Counted from the first letter of the stretch, positions 21,106-32,361 are shown. The stretch: DNA of 64,000 nt from Dendrophyllia cribrosa (GCA_024195265.1 JAJLRJ010000009.1:30147210-30211209); one strand, 5' to 3'. The notes: generated by a model from the letters alone, not told the origin. A program made the numbers and translations.

Positions 21106-21472
21106 AATCTCGACGAGTACTGCCGGCGATTTTCAAGTGTTTTGGAGATTTGAGAGTAGATAAATTATAGTTGGCGTAGCAAACGTAAATAAATGGGGTG
21201 GCTGTCGTTGATTCTTGCTGTGTAGGCTAATAAATTGGTTGAAAGGTTCTTTATGAAAAGGGTATTTGCTGTTTATAGTAATTTAATGGAATCATGAAAC
21301 AATTTTTGAATTGATTAAGGGTTCTTGGCTTGCCTTCTATTGAACAAGAAGCTGTACACAGTTTGAACTATACTTACCCGACTTTTTTTTATAGAAAGTT
21401 CTTTTTGAAGTGTTTTGGAGATTTGATAGTGGACAAATAAAGAGGCATTGTATGTAAAAGCGGTCTATTGCA

Positions 21473-21712
21473 TTTCGGGTCGGAAAAAAGTTTTCCCTCA
21501 AACTTTACCCAGTAACCTATCTTGGGTCATAAGTAAATGAAACGACATTGGGTTTTGGAAATAAATTAATATATTTTTTAGAGCTCACAACACTCAAAGC
21601 GAGGAAAGGCCTTAATTTTCATGAGTTCACTATCAAAAATGGCATAAGTTGACGAGCTCGCTGCTCGAAAACCACCAAATGCGAGAAAAAACTATGATAA
21701 CTTTAAAGTAAA
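21473..21712. repeat. Dispersed repeat, inverted copy at 43279-43515
   Basis: The words ACCTATCTTGGGTCATAAGT, AGAGCTCACAACACTC and AACCACCAAATGCGAGAAA all recur in reverse order and complement near 43279-43515. No frame is conserved between the copies. Confidence 0.7.
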
Positions 21713-21734
21713 GTGGTCTTTTAATGGTGTGAAG

Positions 21735-22115
21735 TGTTACAGGGTGTTTCAGGGTGTTAAACAGTGTTACAGTGTGTTACACAGTGTTACAGCGTGATAC
21801 ACGGTGTTACAGGGTGTTACACAGTGTCACAGGGTGTTACACGGTGTTACAGGGTGTTACACAGTGTTACAGGGTGTTACACAGTGTTACAGGGTGTTAC
21901 ACAGTGTTACAGGGTGTTACACGGTGTTACAGGGTGTTACACGGAGTTACAGGGTGTTAAACGGTGTTACAGGGTGTTACACGGTGTTACAGGGTGTTAC
22001 ACGGTGTTACAGGGTGTTACACGGTGTTACAGGGTGTTACACGGTGTTACAGGGTGTTACATGGTGTTATACAGTGTTACATGGTGTTATACAGTGTTAC
22101 ACGGTGTTACACAGT
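21735..22115. repeat. Minisatellite, GTGTTACA(S)R units, left block
   Basis: Ten-base units GTGTTACAGG, GTGTTACACA and GTGTTACACG alternate to give a 20-base period. The block ends in CAGT at 22112-22115, which is repeated at 28208-28211 on the other side of the retrotransposon. The left and right blocks were therefore one array before insertion. The long open frames here are by-products of the 20-base period. Confidence 0.9.
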
Positions 22116-22332
22116 TTTACAGGATTTATTCCGGACTGTATTAATAAACTGTATTTCCACTGTTTAGGCTCGAGTTCCAAGGTTTACAGCTCTACAGATT
22201 ACAAGGATTCCGAAGGATTGACATCGAATAAACAACTCTCAAACCAAGATGGCTTCTCAGAAAGACAGTACACGAGAGAACGTGTCCCAGAAACACCTTC
22301 GGTCCGTTTGAACAATTACATCATCGCGCACA
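22116..22332 (-). repeat. 3' LTR of the BEL/Pao element
   Basis: 217 bases beginning TGTGCGCGATGATG on the minus strand. It is preceded by the polypurine tract GGGGGGAG (22333-22340) and followed by CAGT. It matches 27991-28207 at 212 of 217 positions by eye. Confidence 0.9.
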
Positions 22333-22340
22333 CTCCCCCC
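22333..22340 (-). promoter_or_regulatory. Polypurine tract
   Basis: GGGGGGAG lies directly before the 3' LTR on the element strand. It is the expected primer site for plus-strand DNA synthesis. Confidence 0.75.
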
Positions 22341-22480
22341 GGTTGACCATGATAGAATGGTCAACAGTTCACTCTTAAAATCAACTGATTAAACTGTCCT
22401 TAAAGACAAACTGTCCTCAGATTAACGAATGCAAAACTATTAAAACACAACAAACAATGTTTCATAGTAAACTTGATAAA

Positions 22481-25400
22481 TCAGTGTTCATCTTGCAGTT
22501 CTGCAATCCACTGTCGTCTTAATCGTTCTCCTTCAACTGCGGCCTTACGCCGTTCTCGGTTTCCTCTCACTGGCCCTCGTGCTGACTGCTCTCGCTGTTC
22601 TAGTACTGGCTCCGGTTGAGCGGTTTCATCGGCAGCACAGCTGACTTCCAATGGGTACAACAATTGTAGTGGTCGTCTCAAGAGACTGGTTCTCTTAGAC
22701 TTCTTTGCTTGGACTCTGACCTCAGCACCTCGACTTTGTCCATCCTTGCTTGTCAGGATCCGTTCCACTTTACCCAATCTCCAGTGAGATCTTGGATGTC
22801 CTTCGTCATGGACCAAAACCAGGTCCTTCAGTGATTTGACTAAGCGTTCATAGAAACCTCCCCACCATGGGGCCTTCTCCAGATTGTATGACCACTTTAT
22901 CTTCTCCTGGGTGAAGTGCCTGATCACACTAGGGTCGCTCATTATCTTCGCAACTTCCTTAGAGGCACTCTTGAAGGTTTTAGCATTGTCTGATATCACA
23001 AAGGAAGGCGTTGACCTACGAGCAACATATCTTCTAAAGCATCTCAGAAATGCTTGGGCAGTGAGGTTTGGAACGACCTCAAGATGTACCGCTCTTGTTA
23101 CGCAACAGGTAAACAAACAAATCCACACCTTTCGGTCCTTCTCACTCGTAGATCTTACATAAAGAGGGCCAACATAGTCCAATCCGATGTAGGTGAATGC
23201 AGGCGCCTCCTTTACTCTGCAACTAGGTAAGGGTGGAGGCGGTGGTGTCTTGTATGGTTTCCCTTGAAACTTCTTACAAACTGTACAGCCAAACAGCAAC
23301 TTTCTGACAAAGTAGCGACCTCGAACAATCCAAAAGGTTGAGCTTAGTTCAGCAAGTGTCTCCTTAACGCCTCCATGCATAACTTTCCTGTGACAGCTCC
23401 AAACAGCGAGTGTAGTAAAATGATGTTTGGCATCAAGTAAGATAGGGTACCTTGCAGAATCCGCCAAATCAGAGTTTGCAAGTCTCCCCAGACATCTCAC
23501 AACTCCCCTTTCATCCTCAAACAAATTCAACTGCTTTTTCCAAGACCTGAAGTTTTCCTTGTCCTTTAGTGATCGCTGCACCTCCTTAATCCACCACAGT
23601 TCGGCTCCCTCCAGGTCGGCACTTGTTATCTCTGGCTTCTCGTCAACTCCCTTACGTTTCGCCTTCATAAGTCTGATGAATTTAAAAACCAGAGCAGTAA
23701 CTCGTACAAGGCGCTCGAGGCAGCTGAATGCCTTGCAATCAACAACATTATTCAGTGAGATCGGTTGACTGTTCACAGTTAATGCAGAGAGGTCTTCAGC
23801 CAACTCTGCCTTTCGATCCTTTACTTTCATTTCCGAGAGGCACTCCTCTGGAAGCAACTCCTCATCCAACTTGGTTGGTTCCTCAGACCCCTCAGAATCA
23901 ATCAGCCATTTGGGCCCATTCCACCACAAGGTACTAGCTGCTAAGTCACGAGAATCCATACCCCTCGAGAGTATGTCCGCTGGGTTGTCTGATCCGGGGC
24001 AATGGTTCCAGCACTCTTCAGGTACGTGCTTCCTTATCTCATCTACACGGTGCTGCACAAATTGTTTCCACTCCTTTGCACTCTGTACGATCCAATACCA
24101 GGCTACCTTTGAGTCGGTCCAACACGTCAACTTGTTAATCTCTATCTCAGAAGTAAGGGCTTCCTTGACGCTGTGCATCAGTCTGGCAAGAACAACGGCT
24201 GACAGCAATTCTAAGCGTGGTATGGTCTGGTTTGTGAGAGGCACTACTCGTGTTTTTGAAGCTACAAATCTGACGTAATTGCCACGTGTGGTCACAATGC
24301 GCAGATAGACAACTGCCCCATATGCCCTTGCAGATAGATGCATCACAGAACCCGTGAAGTTCACTCATAACAACTTCTCCCTTTACGTCAGTGTTATAAC
24401 ATCTTGGAAGGGTGATGGGTTTCACATCTTGTAGTTGCGCTACTAGTCTCTGCCAGGTTGACTTGCAAGAACCTTCTAGTGGGTCGTCCCAGCCCCTTTT
24501 TTCTTTGCACAGCTCTTGAAACAGGATTTTGAATGGAATGATGATGGGAGAGATAACACCAAGCGGATCATAGAATTTGGACACCGTACTGATCACATTT
24601 CTCTTTGTAGGCTCTACTTTCCTTGCCAAAGACACAGTCTCTGTGAGATCAAATACAAGGTTGTCCTTGTGAAAGTTCCACAGAGTTCCTAATATCTTTT
24701 GTTCGCCAGGGTCTTCAATGACTGAGGTTCCTAAGACGCTCCTTGAGTAGGTCATGTCCTCCTCTTCAACCTTATGCCCATCCGCCACCACTGTCTCAAC
24801 AACCTGATACCTGCCAACATCCTCTTTAGGCTGAGCTTCTTCGCTCCTTAAGGCTGATTTTTCATTCTTGTCAATTCTCTCGCGAAGCTCTTCAGAATTG
24901 GTGACAAACTTCCGCAGATTGAATCCCGCTTCCTTCAGTCGTAATTTGGACTTCACATAAAGCTCAAAGGTGCGATCCACATCAGTGTCGCCTGAGGTCA
25001 GGTCATCGACATAAATACTCTCGAGGAATCTGTGTGTGAAGCTGGGATCACACTGTTCATATTGCCCTATGTGATGCTTAATAGTGGCGTTCAGCAAAAA
25101 TGGACTCGATGTTAGACCAAACACAACACGTGTGAACCTCAAAACAACAACCTCAGGTGTTCAGTCTTATCAATGTCCTTGACCCATAGGAACCGGAGTA
25201 CATCCCTGTCTTCTTCAGCTATGTGAACCATTAAGAAAGCCTTCTCAATGTCTCCGACAAGAGCAACTCTGTGACTACGGAACCTTAACATGATGTCAAA
25301 GATGTTCTGTGCGAGTGGAGGACCAGCATGCACACACTCATTCAGTGAGGCCCCTCCTGACTTCGCCGAGGCGTCGTAAACGATTCTTAACTTGGTAGTG

Positions 25401-26095
25401 GACTTGTCCCTCCTGATAACAGCATGATGAGGGATGTAATGTATGCGATTAGACTCTGGCCTTGACTCCTTGTCAACAACTTCGACAATTCCTCTATCGA
25501 TCTGATCTCTAATGACACTGTCATACTCCTTTAGGATGTCAGGTTCCTTGCGAAGTCGACTCAACAAACTGCTTAACCTTCGCTGACTTAACTCGTAATT
25601 ATCAGGAAGTGGTGGGTGTGTAGCCTTCCACGGGATGTTAACTTGATAGTGGTCTCCTCTATGCGTCAGCTTCTCTAAGAACTCTTCATGGATGCTCGGA
25701 GTCTTGATACCCAGAGACTCTAAGTCCCAGAATTTCTTTAACTCTCCTTGCAGACCTTCATAGGGAACTTCACCAGTGGCACATTTCAAGACATGGGTTG
25801 TCACAAGATTGCTACTCTGCTGACGTCCTGGATCTCCACAACAAACAGGGCCCGAGAGTACCCATCCCAGTTTAGTGTGAATAGCTGTGGGGCCTTGGGT
25901 TCCTCGAATGGTGTGACCAGTCACAAGGTTCCAATAATAGTCTGAGCCGACCAAAATGTCAACATTGAGAGTTTCCCCTTCAGCACAATAATCAGCTAGT
26001 CTTAGACCTGCAAAGGAGTCATTGTCATTCACCACCTGCTCAACAGACTGACCCTGCAATGGTTGACATATCAGAGGCACAGCAAAAACCGACAA
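22481..26095 (-). pseudogene. BEL/Pao pol: protease, reverse transcriptase, integrase
   Basis: Three frames make up pol. 25139-26095 has the end of the protease region and the first RT motifs (RIVYDASAKSGGASLNECV and LVGDIEKAFLMVHI). 24147-25142 has VVFGLTSSPFLLNATI and the catalytic YVDD box, and then the connection region. 22481-24364 has the end of the RNase-H-like region, an HHCC zinc site (H..H then CTVCKKF) and the DDE integrase core (IGLDYVGPLY, FVISDNAKTF, WWGGFYERLVKSL). Frame changes lie near 25145, near 24340, and upstream at 26100. After LVKSLK the protein jumps to VLVHDEGHPRSHWRLGKV, which normally lies about a hundred residues later, so the integrase C-terminal part is deleted in frame. 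The DDE residues remain. Confidence 0.88.
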
Positions 26096-26102
26096 CGACA
26101 GG

Positions 26103-27881
26103 TTAGGCCCCCCCTTTCAGTTCGATCCCCAGTGCTGCAACTTCCACGAATTCCAATCTTTCATCTGTGGATCCAAATGTCTTAATTGAGACTTGTTTCC
26201 TCTCTAACACTGGTAATTGAAGAATGTTCTTTAAGTTGTCTGTCAAATAGGTGCGCTGACTACCACTGTCCAGGATGATTCTGGCCTTGACCTTGCACTC
26301 TGGTTGTTGGGGGTTGTAAACAATAGCCTGAGCGGTTTGAAGTAACACTGGTGTCGAAGAATTTGAGTAACAGACAACAGAATTGGTACCTGGTTGCACT
26401 GTTAAGCCTTGCTGTTCTGGAACTGGTGTAGGAACTGAAGGTGCAGGGTAGGTGGGTGGCACTGCGTATAAATGACCTTGACAGATACTATTGTGGTGCT
26501 TGCCATTACATTTGTTACATTTGGACTTGGATGGACAGTTGCGGCTTATGTGATCCTTCCGAAGGCACACAAAACATCTTCCATACTTCTTCAAAAGATC
26601 TATACGAGCTTGCGCATTGATTACTGTTGTGCAATCCCTTGATGGGTGTTTTCCCCTACAGTAGGTGCAGGTGGGACCATTACCATTGCCACTAAAAAGG
26701 CTGAATGTTGTCCCTGGATCCTTTTTGTTCCTATTTGGAGGCTTAGGAGGCAAAGGCTGATTTCCATTCACAGGGGGTGCTCCAGCTCTTTCTCTTGCTT
26801 CTAGTTCCCTCTTAAAGATCGCGAGTAGCTGGTCCAGTTGCCAGTCGTCGTTCCCCATTTCTCTAGTAATAACAAGACGAAATTCCTGGGGTAGCTTATT
26901 CATCAAAATGGACGAAAGTAAACCACCGTATGATTCGCGAGGAACTCCCAGTGACTTTAGGCTTCTGACATTTGATTCAACAGTGTCATGGAGTTTCCGC
27001 AAACTCCTCATGTTTTGATGAGATGTTACAATGTCAAGGTTTAGCAAAATTTCCATGTGACGGTTGATAATTTGCTGCTTATTACCGAATCTACCCTTCA
27101 GAATTTCTATTGCCTCGTCATAATTCGATGCTGTTAGGGTCAAACCCGAGATTGCTTCAGCTGCTGACCGTTCGAGGCGCGAAATCAAGTAATTAAACTT
27201 TTCAATGGCAGAGAGATTTTCGTTTTTGTGTACTGAAGCTTCAAATGTATCCCAGAAAGAAATCCACTTACTATGATCGCCGTCGAACTTCTTTAGTTCC
27301 AACTTCGGTAGTTTGACTTGTGTTTTTCTCGGTGTAGACGCTGAAGAATCCGCCAAAGAAGTTCTCGGAGGCGAAGAACCATTTTCGTTGTGACCTGAAG
27401 CACTCGGAGGCGAAGAACCATTCTCGTTGTGACCTGAAGCACTCGGAGGGGAAGAACCATTCTCGTTGTGACCTGAAGCACTCGGAGGCGAAGAAACATT
27501 GTGACCTTCTTCTGTCGACATGCTTGCTGACACGTTCGGTTGCGCGGGAAGATTAGAAACAACAGTGTTTGTGTTTGCGTTTGACAAGGCGTGATCTATG
27601 TTAGCGATAGCCAGTTGGATATTTTCCTCGACCAAATCAGCTCGCTCTATTTCATCTTCGATTTCCTCTTCATCCACAACGGCCAGAATTTCCGCGTCGA
27701 GTTGTCGAAGAGTGGTTCGTTTCTCCAGAAGGCTTGCCCTTTGTTGATTCAACTTGACAGCGTGTTTGGCGATTTCCGACACGTCTTCAGTGAGGATTTC
27801 GATTGCAGACGTAATAATACGGGTTGCGGTGGACCTGTGACCTCCACGAGTTCTCCGCTTTCTAGAAAGTTCTTCGGCCAT
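26103..27881 (-). CDS. BEL/Pao gag with start of protease
   Basis: 592 residues from ATG at 27881. A helical N-terminus (about 1-110) is followed by a low-complexity segment with a 13-residue unit SGHNENGSSPPSA repeated in tandem (about 130-175), then the gag core (about 195-350, DUF1759 type). Three CCHC-like knuckles follow (CTYCRGKHPSRDC, CFVCLRKDHISRNC, CNKCNGKHHNSIC, about 400-465), and near the end the aspartic protease motif ILDSGSQRTYLT. The frame stops at a run of seven G (about 26105-26111 on the plus strand), just before pol. A single-base slip there would fuse gag and pol, so the stop may be a mutation, a sequencing error or a programmed shift. Confidence 0.88.
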   Translation of the reverse strand: MAEELSRKRRTRGGHRSTATRIITSAIEILTEDVSEIAKHAVKLNQQRASLLEKRTTLRQLDAEILAVVDEEEIEDEIERADLVEENIQLAIANIDHALSNANTNTVVSNLPAQPNVSASMSTEEGHNVSSPPSASGHNENGSSPPSASGHNENGSSPPSASGHNENGSSPPRTSLADSSASTPRKTQVKLPKLELKKFDGDHSKWISFWDTFEASVHKNENLSAIEKFNYLISRLERSAAEAISGLTLTASNYDEAIEILKGRFGNKQQIINRHMEILLNLDIVTSHQNMRSLRKLHDTVESNVRSLKSLGVPRESYGGLLSSILMNKLPQEFRLVITREMGNDDWQLDQLLAIFKRELEARERAGAPPVNGNQPLPPKPPNRNKKDPGTTFSLFSGNGNGPTCTYCRGKHPSRDCTTVINAQARIDLLKKYGRCFVCLRKDHISRNCPSKSKCNKCNGKHHNSICQGHLYAVPPTYPAPSVPTPVPEQQGLTVQPGTNSVVCYSNSSTPVLLQTAQAIVYNPQQPECKVKARIILDSGSQRTYLTDNLKNILQLPVLERKQVSIKTFGSTDERLEFVEVAALGIELKGGA

Positions 27882-27972
27882 TTGTGTCTCGATGAAATTT
27901 GCGAAATAACGCAGAAATTTAACTCAGATTTCACTCACCACTCGCTGGCAAGACTCGTTTCAATAGGCTTCC

Positions 27973-27990
27973 ATCCGGCTCGAAGGACCA
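27973..27990 (-). promoter_or_regulatory. Primer-binding site
   Basis: TGGTCCTTCGAGCCGGAT directly follows the 5' LTR on the element strand. Its complement is a plausible tRNA 3' end terminating in CCA. It primes minus-strand DNA synthesis. The matching tRNA species was not checked. Confidence 0.8.
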
Positions 27991-28207
27991 TTTACAGGAT
28001 TTATTCCGGACTGTATTAATAAACTGTATTTCCACTGTTTAGGCTCGAGTTCCAAAGTTTACAGCTCTATAGATTACAAGGATTCCGAAGGATTGACATC
28101 GAATGAACAACTCTCAAACCAAGATGGCTTCTCAGAAAGACAGTACACGAGGGAACGTGTCCCAGAAACACCTTCGGTCCGTTTGAACAATTACATCATC
28201 GCACACA
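27991..28207 (-). repeat. 5' LTR of the BEL/Pao element
   Basis: Copy of the LTR at 22116-22332, starting TGTGTGCGATGATG on the minus strand. It should carry the element's promoter. I do not see an unambiguous TATA box. The minisatellite resumes right after it with CAGT. Confidence 0.9.
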
Positions 28208-30100
28208 CAGTGTTACAGGGTGTTACACGGTGTTACAGGGTGTTACACGGTGTTACAGGGTGTTAAACGGTGTTACAGGGTGTTACACGGTGTTACAGGG
28301 TGTTACACAGTGTTACACGGTGTTACAGGGTGTTACACAGTGTTACAGTGTGTTACACAGTGTTACAGGGTGTTACACGGTGTTACAGGGTGTTACACGG
28401 TGTTACACAGTATTACAGGGTGTTACACGGTGTTACAGGGTGTTACACGGTGTTACAGGGTGTTACACGGTGTTACAGGGTGTTACACGGTGTTACAGGG
28501 TGTTACACAGTGTTACACAGTGTTACAGGGTGTTACACAGTGTTACATGGTGTTATACAGTGTTGCAGGGTGTTACACGGTGTTACACAGTGTTACAGGG
28601 TGTTACACGGTGTTACAGGGTGTTACACGGTGTTACAGGGTGTTACAGGGTTTACAGGGTGTTACACAGTGTTACATGGTGTTATACAGTGTTACAGGGT
28701 GTTACACGGTGTTACACAGTGTTACAGGGTGTTACACAGTGTTACAGGGTGTTAAACGGTGTTACACAGTGTTACGGGGTGTTACACAGTGTTACAGGGT
28801 GTTACACGGTGTTACAGGGTGTTACAGGGTTTACAGGGTGTTACACAGTGTTACATGGTGTTATACAGTGTTACAGGGTGTTACACGGTGTTACACAGTG
28901 TTACAGGGTGTTACACAGTGTTACAGGGTGTTAAACGGTGTTACACAGTGTTACGGGGTGTTACACAGTGTTACAGGGTGTTACACAGTGTTACAGGGTG
29001 TTACACAGTGTTACAGAGTGTTACACAGTGTTACAGGGTGTTACACGGTGTTGTAGCGTGTTACACAGTGTTACAGGATGTTACACAGTGTTAAAGGGTG
29101 TTACACGGTGTTGCATGGTGTTACACGGTGTTACAGGATGTTACACAGTGTTCAAGGGTGTTATACAGTGTTACAGGGTGTTACACAGTGTTACAGGGTG
29201 TTACACAGTGTTACAGGGTGTTACACAGTGTTACAGGGTGTTACACAGTGTTACAAGGTGTTACACAGTGTTACAGGGTGTTACACAGTGTTACAGGGTG
29301 TTACACGGTGTTACGGGGTGTTACACAGTGTTGCAGGGTGTTACACAGTGTTACAGGATGTTACACAGTGTTAAAAGGTGTTACAGTGTTACAGGGTGTT
29401 ACACAGTGTTACAGGGTGTTACACAGTGTTACAGGGTGTTACACGTGTTACGGGGTGTTACACAGTGTTACAGGGTGTTACACAGTGTTACAGGGCGTTA
29501 CACAGTGTTACAGGGTGTTACACGGTGTTACGGGGTGTTACACAGTGTTGCAGGGTGTTACACAGTGTTACAGGATGTTACACAGTGTTAAAAGGTGTTA
29601 CAGTGTTACAGGGTGTTACACACTGTTACAGGGTGTTACACACTGTTACAGGGTGTTACACAGTGTTTTAAAAAGGTGTTACACAGTGTTACAGGGTGTT
29701 ATACAGTGTTACAGGGTGTTACAGGGTGTTATACGGTGTTACACAGTGTTACAGGCTGTTACACAGTGTTACAGGGTGTTATACAGTGTTACACATTGTT
29801 ACACGGTGTTACAGCCTGTAACACCCTGTGTTACACAGTGTTACACGGTGTTACAGCCTGTAACACCCTGTAACACTGTGTAACACTGTGTAACACCCTG
29901 TAACACCGTGAAACACCCTGTAACACCGTGTAACACCCTGTAACACCGTAAAACACCGTGTAACACCGTGTAACATCGTGTAGTGTAACACCCTGTAACA
30001 CCGTGTAACCCCTGTAACACCGTGTAACACCCTGTAATATTCTGTAACAAGGTGTTACAAGGTGTTACACAGTGTTACAACTGTTACATGGTGTTACAGC
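28208..30100. repeat. Minisatellite, right block, with internal inversion
   Basis: The array continues for about 1.65 kb as GTGTTACA-type units in one orientation. Higher-order repeats are visible: a segment with GGGTGTTACAGGGTTTACAG recurs at about 28630 and 28805, and a segment with GTGTTAAAAGGTGTTACAG recurs at about 29360 and 29585. Around 29815-29860 the orientation flips, and until about 30050 the units read TGTAACACCC. The flip makes a potential giant hairpin. Frames on both strands are by-products. Confidence 0.88.
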
Positions 30101-30181
30101 TCGCTTGCTGGCCATCTTGTCACTAACGCACAACTTAGGTCCATTCAACGTTTAACGCGATTTCCTGTTTATATAGGGCCT

Positions 30182-30346
30182 ACAAAAAGTTAATGGCAAT
30201 CCGGGCAGGAGGGGATCTCTGGGTTAAAAATCAAGGTGCGAAGGTGGATCGGCCTGGCCGGGAAATCCGGACGGGGGAGGGGTAAAAAAATATTGCATTC
30301 GTCGGGGGGGGGGGGGGGGGGGGATTTTTTTCTGGAATAACCCATT
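30182..30346. repeat. G-rich dispersed repeat, copy 1
   Basis: A segment containing a long G run and then GATTTTTTTCTGGAATAACC. Related copies, with GCCATCCGTCGG before the G run, lie at 33330-33487 and 39512-39706. The G tracts could form quadruplexes and are unreliable in length. Confidence 0.65.
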
Positions 30347-30528
30347 TTACACCGGTTGCATGCGATTTAGTAACACAGGAAAACTAAGTTTTTATATTGA
30401 TTATCGATTTTCTTTTACAGCATGTGGGCCATATGCGGTCCTCGACTGCCTATTTTTGAGGCTACTGGTATGTAATACCAGTAGCTACATTGTCATCGGG
30501 TTGTAAGTAAGTGAGTCCGTAAGTAGGC

Positions 30529-31120
30529 TCTTGCCGATTGTGCTAGCATAATTTTTGGCATAATCTGAGGAATTGAGCATAATTTTTGCCCTTTTTCCAA
30601 AAGTAACACTGCTAGCATAATCCGTATATTTTCTTGTCTTAATAGCACAATTTTAGAATAATTCAAGAAAACGAAGATCTCAGCTACTAAAAACGATAGA
30701 TTACTATTAACAGTTGCTTCCACTCCTATTTTTCGATTTTTTTTTACTTGTGTTGAGATACCGCGGGAGTTCGATGAAACGGAACCGGAAGTCTGTGTCT
30801 CGGTCCCAGACTCCTTAGTCTTTCTCCCAGTGCTCGTTTCAAAATGGCGGCCGCCACGCCAAACCGGTCAAGTGCAGTGAACTTACATCCAGATAGTTTA
30901 CAAGGTAGCGAGAACAGAGAGGATAGACCAAAGCCTGCACAACTTGCCCGGGATAGACGCCTCGAATCCACCACTGGAAAATACAAGAGGAGGGGGACGA
31001 GAATAATTTTTTAAAAAAGTAGCATAATTTTGAAAAGCGAGCATAATTTGAGCATAATTTGGGCAAAAAAACGAGCACTGCCACTAGCATAATATGCCAC
31101 TTTTACTAGCACAATCGGCA
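30529..31120. mobile_element. Inverted-repeat element enclosing an exon-like frame
   Basis: TTGCCGATTGTGCTAG at 30531-30546 is matched in reverse complement at 31099-31114. Neighbouring words (GAGCATAATTT, GCATAAT) continue the inverted similarity on both sides for about 80 bases. No transposase is present. The loop (about 30725-31010) is GC-richer than the arms and carries an ATG in good context. Confidence 0.6.
30844..31014 (+). CDS. Exon-like small ORF, possibly a captured first exon
   Basis: A 56-codon frame starting ATGGCGGCC after CAAA, a good initiation context for an animal gene, and beginning MAAATPNRSSAVNLHPD. It is hydrophilic with a basic end (KYKRRGTR), and it runs into the AT-rich repeat arm where it stops at TAA 31012. 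Its GC content differs from the flanks. I do not recognise the protein. A plausible reading is a host first exon trapped between the inverted arms. It could also be chance, because a longer minus-strand frame overlaps it. Confidence 0.35.
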   Translation: MAAATPNRSSAVNLHPDSLQGSENREDRPKPAQLARDRRLESTTGKYKRRGTRIIF

Positions 31121-31419
31121 AATGCCTATCCGTAAGTCGGGGCGTATGTCCGTAAGACGTAAGATGTAAGACCGGAAGTAATGTAATTTATGTCCGTTTC
31201 GACCGTGGAGTTCCTGAAAAAATGCTTCCACGAGTCACTTTAAAGGTTTTCCTGACCATGTGACAAATTTTGAATCGTTCCATAAGCGTTTTCCCTCTGG
31301 AATCGTCAGTAAAAATATTTATCGAGCGTGTAACAGCCGCCATCTTGGAGAAATGATGTCAATTCCTTAAATAAATAATTTTACGGGTTCTGTTAACGAT
31401 TTGCTTCGTTCGTTCGTTT

Positions 31420-32005
31420 GAATGAAACTCATATTTCCTTGAATGAAAATGTCTTTCCCTTGAATAAAAGAGTTAAACACTTGTCAGAATTCAGTGATTT
31501 TCTGCTTCCGGAAGGCTTGGCGATTTATTTATGACATTTATCCTAATTGCAGCGCCGAGCGCTTGCGTCTGCGAAATATAGGTGGTTTTCATGTTACGTC
31601 ATCGCCGCCATGCTGGTGGACATAAACAATAGTTCTCTCATTAGCTCCTTTTGTTCGTCCACCAGCATTTGTTCGTTTCACTATTGTTATCTATGTCTCT
31701 AGAGATTGATTGCAAACCACCTATTGTAAACATCACAAAATATTATTTAAATCCAGCAACCTATTTTTATTACATCTAGTGTTTTCTAAAATTTCCGACT
31801 TTTCCTGTGTATATAGAATGCCATTCTTATCCGTAAGGATGATTCACATAATGTTTTCGCGAATCAAAAAAAAAATCTTGAAAGCAAACAAATTCAGAAA
31901 GCGCTAATTAATTTAATTATATTTACTAGCGCGCCTTTACCGTGATTGTTGGCTTCACGAAGAAAACATTCGAACAAGTTTGATCGCAATTTGCCTTTAA
32001 GTATT
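31420..32005. repeat. Left arm of an inverted duplication
   Basis: Reverse complement of 36243-36372 joined to 38870-39175. Matching words include GAATGCCATTCTTATCCGTA, CTTCACGAAGAAAACATTCG and TCAGTGATTTTCTGCTTCCG. A small MITE (31580-31722) sits inside this arm and a Penelope-like element sits inside the other. Confidence 0.75.
31580..31722. mobile_element. Short MITE with AGGTGGTTT ends
   Basis: Starts AGGTGGTTTTCATG and ends TTGCAAACCACCT, with TA on both sides. Inner inverted words GCTGGTGGAC and GTCCACCAGC extend the hairpin. It is absent from the corresponding position of the partner arm near 39040, so it inserted after the duplication. Confidence 0.65.
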
Positions 32006-32361
32006 AAATTGGAAAGCTTCTTCCAATTATTTTATATTTCCTTCAAGGTTTAACGCATCAACTAAACAGTACACTAGGAAGTCAGCGGCATAAAAGTTTG
32101 GACATTTTCGTAAGCCGTATATTACTAAGCTTATATCAGGTTACAGGGAACGTGCACGAAAGCAAACCGATTCTACAAATAGAAAACGAGCGGATCCGTA
32201 CGGATAGTTCGCAGTTGTTTCTCAGAAAGTAGTGCTATTTTGTCTTCGCTGTTACTGTTGTTGAGTTGAGAAATCGGGAGCAAACTGCAGTGGACATCAC
32301 AGTGGATTTTTGTTTATTACATGTAATAAACAGAAACAATCTCAAAATCATCTTTTCTGTT

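Larger units (their letters stand above)
22116..28207 (-). mobile_element. BEL/Pao LTR retrotransposon, complete ends
   Basis: A full element on the minus strand: 217-bp LTRs at both ends, a primer-binding site, a polypurine tract, a gag-protease frame and a pol with reverse transcriptase and integrase. Target duplication CAGT flanks it (22112-22115 and 28208-28211). The LTRs differ at five positions that I can count, all transitions, so insertion was fairly recent. Pol is broken by three frame changes and integrase has lost an internal segment, so this copy is probably not autonomous. Confidence 0.92.

Noticed and set aside
27293..27562. Leucine/arginine repeat frame opposite the gag gene
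   Set aside because: A shadow of the 39-base repeat in gag, read in another frame.
21754..29883. Long frames of the 'GVTQCYRVLHSVTGCYT' type in the minisatellite
   Set aside because: They appear in all three plus frames because the 20-base unit lacks stops. There is no start context and no unique flanking protein sequence.
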